64,000 bases of DNA from Paraburkholderia kirstenboschensis (GCF_904848585.1 NZ_CAJHCR010000011.1:124001-188000); one strand, 5' to 3'; shown: positions 26,266-35,611, counted from the stretch's first letter. The notes: generated by a model from the letters alone, not told the origin. Translations and numbers: made by a program.

Positions 26266-26315
26266 ATGCATGCGAGTGCGGAGCGCTAACGCATATGTGA
26301 GTGCTCCTCCCGCGA

Positions 26316-27758
26316 TCACGCCCGCTTGCGCTCGCCGGATGCGGCAGCGCTTTCCATTGCGCGCTGCAAGGCCTCGTACACTTTCGGCCGGTTGCATTGC
26401 GACACGTTAAAACGAAGGTAACCCGCCGCCGACTGCGAGACGCTGAATACATTGCCCGGCGCGAACACGACATCTGCGCCTAGCGCATGGCGTGCGATAT
26501 CGGCGGCATCGAGCGAGTCGGGCAAACGCGCCCACACGAACATGCCGGCACGCGGCTGCGTCCATACATCGAGACCCGCGTAGCCCAGGCGGCGCATGGT
26601 CTCGCCCATTGCGTCCGCGAGCTTCGCGCGCATCGACTCGAGATGACGCCGGTAAGTACCGTCCACCAGCAACCGATGCACGACGCTCGCCGTGAGTTGC
26701 CCATTGCCGAACGACGTGGCAAGTTTCAGGTCGATCAGCGGCTCGATCCATTCGGCGCGCGCGGCGATATAGCCGCAACGCGCCGCCGCGGAAAGCGTCT
26801 TCGAAAAGCTGCCGATGGACACCACGCGCGTGAGCCCGTCGAAGGCGGCAAGACGTGGCGCGGCTTCGTCTTCGAAGTCCGCGAAGATATCGTCCTCGAC
26901 AACGATCAGATCGTGTTCGCCGGCGAGCTTAAGCAGCCGATGCGCGACCGCCGGCGCGAGCGTCGCGCCGGTGGGGTTATGAATCGCCGAATTGGTCACA
27001 TAAAGCCGCGGACGATGCTCGATCAGCGCCCGCTCGAAGGTCGCGAGGTCCGGGCCCGACGGCGTATAAGGCACGCCGACGATACGCGCGCGATGCGCCC
27101 GCAACAGCGCCTGGAAGTTGAAATAGCACGGGTCGTCGATCAGAACCGTGTCCCCCGGTTCGAGCAGAAAGCGGCACACGAGGTCGAGCGCATGCGTGCC
27201 GCCGTCGGTCAGGACGATCTGTTCAGGCGGCGCTTCCACGCCATGCTGCGCGAGGCGCCAGGCAAGCTGCTGACGCAGCGCGGGCAAGCCATACGGGTTC
27301 GCATAATCGGCGAGCGGCGACTGCGGATCGCGCGCTATGGCCCGCAACGCGCGACGCACGCCGTCCTCGGGCAGCCAGGAGGCCGGCATCCAGCCGCAAC
27401 CCGGCTTCAGCACCTTGGAGCCAGGCTGCAGCGACTGGCGCGTGAGCCACAGCGGATCCACCTCACGATCGAGACGCGGCCCGAGATCGGCGAGCGCGAG
27501 CGGCGGTGCATGGCCTGAAACGAAAAATCCCGAGCCGCGCCGGGCCACGATCGCGCCTTCTGCAACGAGCCGGTCATACGCCTCCACGACCGTCGACTTC
27601 GACACACCGAGCGCTTCGGTCATGACGCGGATCGACGGCACTCGGGAGCCCGGCATCAGCGAGCGGCTTGCAATGCGTTCGCGCAGATTGTTCATGACGA
27701 TGCCTACACGCGTGCCTTGCGGTTTCTCAATACCTTGCGTCTGCCCACCTTGCTCCAT
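26316..27758 (-). CDS. MocR-type GntR/aminotransferase transcription regulator
   Basis: 480 residues from ATG 27758 (MEQGGQTQGIEKPQGTR). The N-terminal winged helix reads VPSIRVMTEALGVSKSTVVE and GAIVARRGSGFFVSG. The fold-type I aminotransferase domain has LTDGGTHALDLVCRFLLEPG, NSAIHNPTGATL, VVEDDIFADF and the PLP-lysine motif SIGSFSKTLSAAARCGYI. MocR proteins use PLP as an effector-binding group. It is divergent from an EamA transporter gene, its likely target, with two direct repeats in the gap. Confidence 0.92.
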   Translation of the reverse strand: MEQGGQTQGIEKPQGTRVGIVMNNLRERIASRSLMPGSRVPSIRVMTEALGVSKSTVVEAYDRLVAEGAIVARRGSGFFVSGHAPPLALADLGPRLDREVDPLWLTRQSLQPGSKVLKPGCGWMPASWLPEDGVRRALRAIARDPQSPLADYANPYGLPALRQQLAWRLAQHGVEAPPEQIVLTDGGTHALDLVCRFLLEPGDTVLIDDPCYFNFQALLRAHRARIVGVPYTPSGPDLATFERALIEHRPRLYVTNSAIHNPTGATLAPAVAHRLLKLAGEHDLIVVEDDIFADFEDEAAPRLAAFDGLTRVVSIGSFSKTLSAAARCGYIAARAEWIEPLIDLKLATSFGNGQLTASVVHRLLVDGTYRRHLESMRAKLADAMGETMRRLGYAGLDVWTQPRAGMFVWARLPDSLDAADIARHALGADVVFAPGNVFSVSQSAAGYLRFNVSQCNRPKVYEALQRAMESAAASGERKRA

Positions 27759-27759
27759 C

Positions 27760-27805
27760 TGTACTGCTCCTTCGTCGATACAGTTTGCATGAATTGTACT
27801 GATCC
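27760..27805. promoter_or_regulatory. Direct-repeat candidate operator of the MocR regulator
   Basis: Two direct repeats TGTACTGCTCC (27760-27770) and TGTACTGATCC (27795-27805), 35 bp apart start to start, lie between the divergent MocR and EamA genes. Direct repeats with a similar period are the known binding mode of GabR, the best-studied MocR protein. Confidence 0.6.
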
Positions 27806-27871
27806 GTAGCTTAACCTTTTCGCGCTGGAAGCGGATGCTATACGCTTCATTCCAATACGCGTGGACTTTCG

Positions 27872-28759
27872 ATGGACAAGACAACGAACGGCTGGCTGAG
27901 CGGGCTCATAGGCGTGTTGATTTTCAGCGGCTCGCTGCCCGCCACTCGCATCGCCGTGCAAGGGCTCGATCCCGTGTTCCTGACGGTGGCACGCGCGACC
28001 ATCGCGGGCACGCTCGGTCTGTTGCTGCTGCTCGTATTCCGCGAAGCGCGTCCGGCGCGGCGCGACATTGTTCCGCTCGTAATCGTCGCGCTCGGCGTGG
28101 TGGTCGGTTTTCCGCTCTTGACCGCGCTTGCGCTGCGCCATGTCAGTTCCGCGCACGCGATCGTGTTCGTCGGGCTGCTGCCGCTTGCCACCGCGATCTT
28201 CGGCGTGCTGCGCGGCGGCGAGCGTCCGCAAGCGGCCTTCTGGTTCTTCTCGGCGCTCGGCAGCGGCGCGGTGGTCGCGTTCGCGATGCGCCACGGTCTC
28301 GACGCGTCTCCGGTGGGCGACGCGCTGATGCTCGCCGCGATCGTCGTCTGCGGGCTGGGTTATGCAGAAGGCGCGCGGCTGTCGCGGCATCTCGGCGGCT
28401 GGCAGGTTATTTCGTGGGCGCTGGTGTTGTCGCTTCCGCTGATGCTGCCGCTCGCATGGTGGACCCGCCCGGCTTCGTTCGAGGGCGTCAGCCACGCGGC
28501 GCTTTGGGGTCTCGCCTATGTGTCGCTGTTCAGCATGCTGATCGGCTTCGTATTCTGGTACCGCGGACTCGCGCTTGGCGGCATCGCGGGAGTCGGACAG
28601 TTGCAATTGCTGCAGCCGTTTTTCGGACTGGTGCTTGCGGGGTTGTTGCTGCACGAACAGGTTCCGCCCTCGATGATCGCCGTCACCGTCGCGGTGGTGG
28701 CGTGCGTGGCCGGCGCCCGGCGCTTCTCCAGGGCGACGCCCGCGCGCCGCGCGGCCTGA
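27872..28759 (+). CDS. EamA-family (DMT) inner-membrane transporter
   Basis: 295 residues with ten predicted membrane helices in two EamA repeats (SGLIGVLIFSGSLPATRIAV; GDALMLAAIVVCGLGYAEGA). The RhaT/YdcZ-like C-terminal motif GVGQLQLLQPFFGLVLAGLLL is present. DMT exporters of this type move amino acids or metabolites. It is divergent from a MocR regulator, and amino-acid or amine efflux is a reasonable inference from that pairing. Start ATG 27872 lies just after the sequence GGACTTTCG, a weak ribosome site. Confidence 0.88.
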   Translation: MDKTTNGWLSGLIGVLIFSGSLPATRIAVQGLDPVFLTVARATIAGTLGLLLLLVFREARPARRDIVPLVIVALGVVVGFPLLTALALRHVSSAHAIVFVGLLPLATAIFGVLRGGERPQAAFWFFSALGSGAVVAFAMRHGLDASPVGDALMLAAIVVCGLGYAEGARLSRHLGGWQVISWALVLSLPLMLPLAWWTRPASFEGVSHAALWGLAYVSLFSMLIGFVFWYRGLALGGIAGVGQLQLLQPFFGLVLAGLLLHEQVPPSMIAVTVAVVACVAGARRFSRATPARRAA

Positions 28760-28886
28760 ACCCGCGTTGCGTCTTCACGCAACGATTTTTGACGGGCTTC
28801 AAATTTGCGCGCGCGGCGGGCATAGTCAAACGTATCCTCAGAAGAAGAGACACGACAGGCCCGACCCGGCCGCACCAGGACCACGT

Positions 28887-29486
28887 ATGAGCACAGCCCG
28901 CCCCGCATCCGGCGCCTCGGACGCAACCGCTGCAACCGCCGCGTCGCCCGACAGCGACCCGCTTATCTGCGACGCAACCGAAGCCGACCTGCCCTCCATC
29001 CAGGCCATTTACGCGCACCATGTGTTGACCGGCGTCGCGTCGTTCGAAGAAGTGCCGCCTTCCGTCGACGATCTGCGCATGCGGCTCGCGTCGGTGCGCA
29101 GCCATGGACTGCCGTACATGGTTGCCGAGATCGGCGGCGAGGTCGCGGGCTACTGCTATGCGACGCCGTACCGCCCTCGCGCCGCGTACAGGAACACCAT
29201 CGAAGATTCGATCTACGTGAGCGACGCCTTTCGCGGACGAGGCCTCGGCCGCGTGCTGCTACAAGCGCTGATCGAGCGATGCGAAACCGGGCCGTGGCGC
29301 CAGATGGTCGCCGTGATCGCGGACGGCGGCAGCGGCGGATCACTGTCGCTGCATAAGCAGTTGGGTTTCGAGTTGACCGGCACATTGAAGGCAGTCGGTT
29401 TCAAACATGGCCGATGGCTCGACACCACGCTGATGCAACGGACCCTGGGTGCGGGTGCTTCTACGCCGCCGGACCGCGGACTCTGA
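28887..29486 (+). CDS. GNAT acetyltransferase, phosphinothricin/methionine-sulfoximine type
   Basis: 199 residues from ATG 28887. After a ~25-residue Ala/Ser-rich leader comes the Bar/MnaT-like core: ICDATEADLPSIQAIYAHHV, GVASFEEVPPS, GYCYATPYRPRAAYRNTIED. The acetyl-CoA motif A is VSDAFRGRGLGRVLLQALIE. KQLGFELTGTLKAVGFKHGR follows near the C-terminus. Homologues acetylate phosphinothricin, methionine sulfoximine or related amino acids. It follows the EamA gene in the same direction after 127 bp. Confidence 0.9.
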   Translation: MSTARPASGASDATAATAASPDSDPLICDATEADLPSIQAIYAHHVLTGVASFEEVPPSVDDLRMRLASVRSHGLPYMVAEIGGEVAGYCYATPYRPRAAYRNTIEDSIYVSDAFRGRGLGRVLLQALIERCETGPWRQMVAVIADGGSGGSLSLHKQLGFELTGTLKAVGFKHGRWLDTTLMQRTLGAGASTPPDRGL

Positions 29487-29544
29487 CGCCGCAACCCGAG
29501 CGTCGTACTGGTCCGCCTCCATACAGCGGGGTAAAATTCCGGGC

Positions 29545-30402
29545 ATGCCTAACACGCCGCCCGCCACGCCGCCCTCCACCTCGCCGTCATCCTCGCCCGG
29601 CGCCTCGGACATGTCCGCAGGCGCCGCGCCGCGCAACGAGTACACCGTCGACGAACTCGCGCGTGTGAGCGACACCACGGTGCGAAACGTGCGGGCGTAT
29701 CAGGACCGCGGCCTTCTCGCGCCACCGGAAAAACGCGGCCGGGTGGGCGTGTATGACGACACGCACGTGTCGCGTCTGAAGCTGATCAATCATCTGCTTT
29801 CTCGCGGGTACACGCTCGCGAACATCCAGGATCTGATCAAGGCCGTGGACGAAGGCCACGATCTTCGCTCCATTCTGGGCCTCGAAACCGCGATTGGCGG
29901 GCGCTGGTCGCGCGAACATCCAAAGAAGTATTCGTTGGTCGAACTGCTGCAAATGTTCGGTGACAAAGCTTCTCCGAGCGCCCTCGCGAAAGCGGTCGAT
30001 CTCGGCCTGCTGGAACGCGACGGCCTGTCGTTCGTGTCGGGCAGCCCCACTGCTCTCGCCGCCGGCGCCGCGCTCGCGAAAGAAGGCATTCCGCTTGCCG
30101 ATCTGCTCGACGCCGTCGGCGTCGCGCGGCCGCATTTCAGCGCAATCGCCAACGCGCTAGTCGATCTGGTAGTCCGCCAACTGGACCGCTACGATCCCGA
30201 TGCGCTACCGCCGCCCGCCGACGTGCCGGCCCTCGTGGAGGCGATCTGGCGCGTGCGGCCTCTCGCTATGGTGCTCGTCGAAAGCGAGATGAATCGTGCG
30301 CTAGAAGAGGCCTCCGGCGACTATCTCGGCGATCGCGTCGCGGCCATCATGGAAAAGAAGCTGGCCCGCTCCGCCGGCAAAACGAAGCGGCCGAAGAAAT
30401 AG
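29545..30402 (+). CDS. MerR-family transcription regulator
   Basis: 285 residues from ATG 29545 (MPNTPPATPPSTSPSS). A Pro/Ser leader of ~30 residues precedes the MerR winged helix (YTVDELARVSDTTVRNVRAY, RGRVGVYDDTHVSRLKLINH, SRGYTLANIQDLIKA). The effector half is large (~200 residues) and has no Cys pair, so a small-molecule rather than metal signal is likely. It lies 160 bp upstream of the BVMO operon in the same direction; control of that operon is possible but unproven. Confidence 0.88.
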   Translation: MPNTPPATPPSTSPSSSPGASDMSAGAAPRNEYTVDELARVSDTTVRNVRAYQDRGLLAPPEKRGRVGVYDDTHVSRLKLINHLLSRGYTLANIQDLIKAVDEGHDLRSILGLETAIGGRWSREHPKKYSLVELLQMFGDKASPSALAKAVDLGLLERDGLSFVSGSPTALAAGAALAKEGIPLADLLDAVGVARPHFSAIANALVDLVVRQLDRYDPDALPPPADVPALVEAIWRVRPLAMVLVESEMNRALEEASGDYLGDRVAAIMEKKLARSAGKTKRPKK

Positions 30403-30513
30403 TCCGATGCGCCGGTCGGCGCGTCACTGACAATCGCGTGAGCCCCCGCGCTCCTCACCCCTAGAGTTTGGCGTCTAGACGTCCTCTTGCGTCGTCCGTT
30501 TTTACGCCCTATG

Positions 30514-30533
30514 GTTACATCAATCAATGTAAC
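30514..30533. promoter_or_regulatory. Palindromic operator before the monooxygenase operon
   Basis: Perfect inverted repeat GTTACAT-N6-ATGTAAC, 31 bp before the monooxygenase start codon. The form fits a TetR- or MerR-type operator; the MerR gene just upstream is one candidate to bind it. Confidence 0.7.
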
Positions 30534-30563
30534 AGTTAAGAGCGTAATAAGGAGGCGATCCGG

Positions 30564-32159
30564 ATGAACGCACGCATGCCACACGACGCCGCCGACCACG
30601 GCGCAATCGCGCCTATCGAGACGGACATCGCCATTATCGGGACCGGTTTTGCAGGACTGGGCATGGCGATTCGCTTGCGGCAATCCGGCTTCACCGATTT
30701 CATCGTCGCGGAAAAAGCCGATTCGGTCGGCGGCACATGGCGCGACAACCACTACCCGGGTTGCGCGTGCGACGTGCAATCGCACGTTTATTCGTTTTCG
30801 TTCGCACCGAATCCGCGCTGGAGCCGCATGTTCGCGCGTCAGCCGGAAATCCGCGCATATCTCGAGGAATGCGCGCGACGCTTCGGCGTCGCGCGGCATC
30901 TCCGTTTTGGTCATGAACTCGTGAGCGCGGTCTACGGCGACACGCGCCACCGCTGGCACCTGCGCTTCGCCAACGGACAACAGTGGTCGGCGCGCGTACT
31001 GATCCCGGCGATGGGCGGCCTCTCGCGCGCGTCGATACCCGACATTCCCGGCATCGAACGATTCAAGGGCAACGCGTTTCACTCGCAGCATTGGGATCAT
31101 GCGTATCCGCTCGAAGGCAAACGCGTGGCCGTGATCGGCACCGGCGCGAGCGCGATCCAGTTCGTGCCGCAAATCGCCTCTCGCGTCGCGCATCTCGATT
31201 TATTCCAGCGTACGCCGCCGTGGATCATGCCGAAGGCCGACCGCGCGGTGCGACCGTTCGAGCAGTGGCTATTCAGACACGTGCCAGTCACGCAAAAGAT
31301 CATGCGTTCGGCGCTCTACTGCATGCTCGAATCGCGCGCGCTCGGCTTCGCGATTCATCCCTCGCTAATGAAGACCGCGCAGAAAGTCGCCGAGCGGCAT
31401 TTACGCCGGCAGGTGCGCGATCCGCAATTACGCGCGACGCTCACGCCGAATTACACAATGGGCTGCAAGCGCATTCTGATCTCGAACGACTACTTCCCCG
31501 CCCTGTCGCGTGCGAACGTAACGGTGACCGCGAGCGCTATCGAGCGCATCGACGAAGACGCGGTGATCACGAGCGACGGCGCGCGTCATCCGGTCGACTG
31601 CCTAATCTTCGGCACCGGCTTCCAGGTCGCCGATCCTTTCCCGCAAGGCGTGGTGCGCGGACGCGACGGCGTCGACATCGTCGATACATGGCGCGACGGC
31701 GCACATGCATACCTCGGTACGGCATTGCCTGGTTATCCAAACTTTTTCATGATCGTGGGTCCGAACACGGGACTTGGCCACAACTCGATGGTGTTCATGA
31801 TCGAGTCGCAAGTCGAGTACATCTTGCGCGCGCTGAAGACCATGCGCAGCGAGCGTGCCGAGGCGATCGATGTTCGCCCGCAGGTGGAGCGCGCATACAA
31901 CGAAAAGATCCAGCACAAACTTGGCCGCGCAATCTGGTCGACGGGCGGATGCAAGAGTTGGTATCTCGATCCGAAAACAGGCAGGAATACCACGCTGTGG
32001 CCGGGGTTCGCGTACAAATTCCGCCAGGCCACCAGCACCTTCAGCATGGACGATTACTTCGCTTTTACGTCCGCGCCAGAGACACCAGCCACACATACGG
32101 CCTCGCCGCATAGCGTGCACGGTAGCGCGGAGGCTTCCGCGTCGGCTGAAGCAAGCTGA
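30564..32159 (+). CDS. Class B flavin monooxygenase (Baeyer-Villiger type)
   Basis: 531 residues, start fixed by GGAGG 9 bp before ATG 30564. FAD motif IAIIGTGFAGLGMAIRLRQ, then GGTWRDNHYPGCACDVQSHV. The Baeyer-Villiger fingerprint FxGxxxHxxxW(P/D) is intact as FKGNAFHSQHWD. The second Rossmann motif is VAVIGTGASAIQFVPQIA. Such enzymes insert oxygen into ketones to give esters using NADPH and O2. It heads an operon with an SDR, a di-iron hydrolase-like protein and an alpha/beta hydrolase. The last ~30 residues are a Ser/Ala-rich tail. Confidence 0.93.
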   Translation: MNARMPHDAADHGAIAPIETDIAIIGTGFAGLGMAIRLRQSGFTDFIVAEKADSVGGTWRDNHYPGCACDVQSHVYSFSFAPNPRWSRMFARQPEIRAYLEECARRFGVARHLRFGHELVSAVYGDTRHRWHLRFANGQQWSARVLIPAMGGLSRASIPDIPGIERFKGNAFHSQHWDHAYPLEGKRVAVIGTGASAIQFVPQIASRVAHLDLFQRTPPWIMPKADRAVRPFEQWLFRHVPVTQKIMRSALYCMLESRALGFAIHPSLMKTAQKVAERHLRRQVRDPQLRATLTPNYTMGCKRILISNDYFPALSRANVTVTASAIERIDEDAVITSDGARHPVDCLIFGTGFQVADPFPQGVVRGRDGVDIVDTWRDGAHAYLGTALPGYPNFFMIVGPNTGLGHNSMVFMIESQVEYILRALKTMRSERAEAIDVRPQVERAYNEKIQHKLGRAIWSTGGCKSWYLDPKTGRNTTLWPGFAYKFRQATSTFSMDDYFAFTSAPETPATHTASPHSVHGSAEASASAEAS

Positions 32160-32209
32160 AAACACACATAACGACAACGCACCTTCAGAGAGGACGGGAG
32201 ATAAAACCA

Positions 32210-33121
32210 ATGAAGCATTTCAACGACAAGGTCGCCGCGATAACAGGCGCGGGCTCCGGCATGGGCCGCTCGCTCGCGATCCGGCTCGCGCGAGAAGGCT
32301 GCCACCTGGCCCTCGCCGACCGCAACGCGACGAGCCTCGAGGAGACCGCTCGCCTTGCGCAGGCCGCCGCGCCGCATATCGTCGGCGCGCCGCTGCTGAT
32401 CACCACCGCTGTGTTCGATGTCTCGGACCGAACCGCAATGTTCGCGTGGGCTGCGGAAACCGTCGAGCAGCATCGGCGCGTGAACCTCGTGTTCAACAAC
32501 GCGGGCGTCGCGCTCTCGAGTACGATTGAAGGCATGGAATACGCGGATCTGGAGTGGATCGTCGGCATCAACTTCTGGGGCGTCGTGCATGGCACCAAAG
32601 CGTTTCTGCCGCATTTGAAGGCGTCGGGCGAAGGCCATATCGTCAACACGTCGAGTGTGTTCGGCCTTTTCGCCCAGCCTGGCATGAGCGGCTACAACGC
32701 GACGAAGTTCGCGGTCCGCGGCTTCACCGAGGCACTGCGCCAGGAACTCGACCTGATGAAATGCGGCGTCTCGGCTACGTGCGTGCATCCGGGCGGCATC
32801 CGTACAAGCATCGCGCAGTCGAGCCGCATTGCGCCGAACATGGTCGGCTTCATGCTGGAGAACGAGCAGCAAGGCAAGGACGATTTCGAGAAGTTCTTCA
32901 TCACCACCGCCGACGAAGCCGCCCGTGTGATTCTCGACGGTGTGCGCAGGAACAAGCGGCGCGTGCTGATCGGCCGCGATGCGCGGGCCGCCGACTGGCT
33001 CGCGCGCACGCTGCCCGCCGCTTACCAGGCACTTGTCGTGCTGCAAACGCGGCGCATGAAGCGCATCGCGGAGAAACGCGCCCGGCGCGCGGCGCAGCTT
33101 GCCGGCGGCAGGCGCGCTTGA
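32210..33121 (+). CDS. Short-chain dehydrogenase/reductase of the monooxygenase operon
   Basis: 303 residues, preceded by GAGAGGACGGGAG. NAD(P) motif AAITGAGSGMGRSLAIRLAR, the structural NNAG in LVFNNAGVAL, and the catalytic Ser and YxxxK as VNTSSVFG and GYNATKFAVRGF. In this operon it would oxidise an alcohol to the ketone used by the monooxygenase, or the reverse. The C-terminal region is Arg/Ala-rich. The gene begins 50 bp after the monooxygenase stop. Confidence 0.92.
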   Translation: MKHFNDKVAAITGAGSGMGRSLAIRLAREGCHLALADRNATSLEETARLAQAAAPHIVGAPLLITTAVFDVSDRTAMFAWAAETVEQHRRVNLVFNNAGVALSSTIEGMEYADLEWIVGINFWGVVHGTKAFLPHLKASGEGHIVNTSSVFGLFAQPGMSGYNATKFAVRGFTEALRQELDLMKCGVSATCVHPGGIRTSIAQSSRIAPNMVGFMLENEQQGKDDFEKFFITTADEAARVILDGVRRNKRRVLIGRDARAADWLARTLPAAYQALVVLQTRRMKRIAEKRARRAAQLAGGRRA

Positions 33122-33177
33122 TGTACGGCGCCTGACAGTACCATCCAGACGCTCAAAGAATTACGAGGAGAAAGGCC

Positions 33178-34059
33178 ATGATGCCCATTCGCCGCGACTT
33201 ACGCTTCAACCTCCCGCAGGACCGCGCATGCGACTGGCACGCGCAAGGCTCGCATGTGACACACTTCTTCAACGCGCTTTCGCTGCTCTTTCCCGCTGGC
33301 GAGCGCTTTTTCATGGACAGCGTGCGCAACTATCGCGATCAGATCGACGACCCAGTGCTGAAAAAGCAGGTACTCGGCTTTATCGGCCAGGAAGCAATGC
33401 ACACGCGCGAGCACGTCGAATACAACGATCTGCTGGAACAAGCCGGCTTGCCTGCGCACAAGCTCGACAAACAGCTGTGGGCGATTCTCAACCTCGGTCG
33501 CAAGGTGCTGCCGCATTCGTATCAATTGGCCGTTACCGTGTGCCTCGAACATTACACGGCCATGCTTGCGGGCCTGCTGCTCGAAGACGCGTCGCGCATC
33601 GGAGGGTCCGTCGACGGTTATGCGCAAATGTGGACGTGGCACGCGCTCGAAGAAACCGAGCACAAAGCCGTTTCCTACGACGTGTGGAATACGGTACTCA
33701 AGCCTGGACTCGGGCGTTATCTGCTACGTACAGGCGTCATGCTCGCCACCACCATCACTTTCTGGCTGATCGTGTTCGACTTCCATGTACGCCTCCTGAT
33801 TGCAGACCGCAAACGCGGCGGTCATCTGCGCGGCATGTGGCGCGTCGTGAAATACCTTTACGGCCCGCGTCATGGCGTCTTTCCACGTATTGCCGCTGAA
33901 TGGCTGAGCTTTTTCCGGCCCGGCTTTCATCCGTGGGATCACGACAATCGCGCGCAACTGGCGCGTATCGATAGTCTCGTAGCGGCGGTCGACGCCTCCA
34001 ACGCGGCCGCACCGGATTCGCGTAGAGCAGCACGGCGCGGCGTGCAGGCGGCTGCGTGA
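33178..34059 (+). CDS. Metal-dependent hydrolase-like di-iron protein (PF10118 type)
   Basis: 293 residues, start at ATG 33178 behind GAGGAGAAAGG. It has two ferritin-like metal-ligand pairs, GQEAMHTREHVEYND and HALEETEHKAVSYD, and a hydrophobic segment TTITFWLIVFDFHVRLLI. Members of this family are annotated metal-dependent hydrolases and often sit beside BVMO/SDR genes, as here; the reaction is not established. The stop overlaps the next gene's GTG start (GTGA at 34056-34059), so translation is coupled. Confidence 0.87.
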   Translation: MMPIRRDLRFNLPQDRACDWHAQGSHVTHFFNALSLLFPAGERFFMDSVRNYRDQIDDPVLKKQVLGFIGQEAMHTREHVEYNDLLEQAGLPAHKLDKQLWAILNLGRKVLPHSYQLAVTVCLEHYTAMLAGLLLEDASRIGGSVDGYAQMWTWHALEETEHKAVSYDVWNTVLKPGLGRYLLRTGVMLATTITFWLIVFDFHVRLLIADRKRGGHLRGMWRVVKYLYGPRHGVFPRIAAEWLSFFRPGFHPWDHDNRAQLARIDSLVAAVDASNAAAPDSRRAARRGVQAAA

Positions 34060-35000
34060 TACGCGACACGTTGCTGGTGGATGCCGGCGACGTGCGGCTC
34101 GCGGCCTACGTGAGCGGCCCGCGTGACGCGCCCCTGATCGTGCTGGTTCACGGTTATCCCGACTCGGCCGCGGTATGGGAGCCCGTTCGCGCGCAACTCG
34201 ACTCGCGCTACCGCGTCATTAGCTACGACGTGCGCGGCGCCGGCGCATCGGAGGCGCCGGCCACACGCGACGGATACCGTATCGAACGACTCGCCGCCGA
34301 TCTCTGCGCAGTCGCGAATGCCGCCTGCGGCCAGCAGCCCTTTCATCTGGTCGGCCACGACTGGGGTTCCATTCAAAGCTGGGAAGCAGTAACCGACCCG
34401 CAATTCAAAGGCCGCATTAGGTCATTTACCTCTATATCCGGCCCGTGCCTCGATCACGCGTCGGTCGGGTTGCGCGGCGGGCATGACGCTCACGACAAAC
34501 ATAGGATGACGAAGCGATCGTCGCGCGTCGGTATTCGTCAAATGCTCAGATCCTGGTACATCTTCTTTTTTCATCTGCCGTGGCTGCCGGAACTCGTGTG
34601 GCGCATGGGCGGAGCGCGCAGGTGGCCGCTGTGGCTGCGAGTGACCGAACGCGTTGACGCGTCGCGTGACCCCATGCAGATGCGCAACGCGATCAACGGC
34701 CTGAACCTTTACCGCGCGAATGTCATCGACAAACTCTTGCATCCGCGCGCACGCCACGCGCATGCGCCCGTTCAGTTCATCGTGCCGTTGCACGACCGCT
34801 ATGTCGGGCCGGAATTATCGGTAGGTCAGGAAAGTTGGCTGGGACCCTATGACCGCGTCGAACTCGACGCAGGTCATTGGGTCGCGCTGCGAGAGCCGCA
34901 ACTAGTTGCTGCAAATATCGAACGCTTTGTCGCGCGGCATCTGACCGGGCCGGGTGGCTCGGTCACGTCCTCGTTCAACGCTCGCGCGGCAGGCGAGTGA
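34056..35000 (+). CDS. Alpha/beta hydrolase with Asp nucleophile
   Basis: 314 residues from a GTG start overlapping the previous stop. Oxyanion motif LVHGYPDSAAVW, nucleophile elbow VGHDWGSIQSWE (Asp, as in epoxide hydrolases and haloalkane dehalogenases, rather than Ser), and the C-terminal catalytic His in DAGHWVALREP. In the operon it could hydrolyse the product of the monooxygenase, although an Asp nucleophile points more to epoxide than to ester cleavage. Its last 26 bp overlap the 3' end of the convergent glycolipid-binding gene. Confidence 0.88.
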   Translation: MIRDTLLVDAGDVRLAAYVSGPRDAPLIVLVHGYPDSAAVWEPVRAQLDSRYRVISYDVRGAGASEAPATRDGYRIERLAADLCAVANAACGQQPFHLVGHDWGSIQSWEAVTDPQFKGRIRSFTSISGPCLDHASVGLRGGHDAHDKHRMTKRSSRVGIRQMLRSWYIFFFHLPWLPELVWRMGGARRWPLWLRVTERVDASRDPMQMRNAINGLNLYRANVIDKLLHPRARHAHAPVQFIVPLHDRYVGPELSVGQESWLGPYDRVELDAGHWVALREPQLVAANIERFVARHLTGPGGSVTSSFNARAAGE

Positions 35001-35529
35001 ATAGCGTGGGATAGTCGATTACAAGGCCATCATTGTCAACTTTCATGTTCGCCGTGAAGTCGCGGAAGATGCCTTCATAGCGGTACTCGAGGTTCAACTC
35101 GACACACGAATACGCCTGCTCGACGCGCGTCACCTGCAAGTCCGGTGTAGATATGTACGCGACCTGGATAGGCCGACGCTCCCCTTGCGTGAGTTGTAGC
35201 CGGCGAATCGGCAACGTGTTGGTAAACGGCGTGGCGGCAATGTCGATGTCAATGCATCCTTCAATCGCGCTCAACAGCAGGCCGTGCCCATCGCGCCAAT
35301 TGCCCTCGCCGTCGCCGTGCAATTCAAGTTCTCCTCCGGCCACGATCTTCAGCCATGCGTAACGCGTGCGCCATTGCGCGTCACAGCGCACTTTGTAGTG
35401 CAACCCGTAGGCCTTGCCGTAGCGCTGCCCGACCACGACGCTTTCTACTTCAAAGCCGTCGTCGCGTGCGTCGAACGACAGGTGTTCGACTCCGTCGCCC
35501 TCTTGCGATGCCCACCGTAGTTCCCGCAT
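34975..35529 (-). CDS. Putative glycolipid-binding domain protein
   Basis: 184 residues from ATG 35529, chosen because GGAGG lies 7 bp upstream; the longer frame starts at 35562. The sequence (LRWASQEGDGVEHLSFDARD, YGLHYKVRCDAQWRTR, LLSAIEGCIDIDIAATPFTN, YRYEGIFRDFTANMKVDNDG, YPTLFTRL) matches the widespread putative glycolipid-binding family (DUF1089 type). No signal peptide. It overlaps the convergent hydrolase gene by 26 bp. Confidence 0.82.
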   Translation of the reverse strand: MRELRWASQEGDGVEHLSFDARDDGFEVESVVVGQRYGKAYGLHYKVRCDAQWRTRYAWLKIVAGGELELHGDGEGNWRDGHGLLLSAIEGCIDIDIAATPFTNTLPIRRLQLTQGERRPIQVAYISTPDLQVTRVEQAYSCVELNLEYRYEGIFRDFTANMKVDNDGLVIDYPTLFTRLPRER

Positions 35530-35611
35530 CAGATCGCCTCCGTATGATGAAACGCGCGGCAAGCGCGCCGCGCTTCATATCGTAGCGCGAACGCCGGACA
35601 ATCGGCGATAC

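Noticed and set aside
26280..26307. Imperfect GGAGCGCT/AGTGCTCC hairpin between TAXI and MocR genes as a terminator
   Set aside because: Mismatched short stem, long loop and no T run on either strand.
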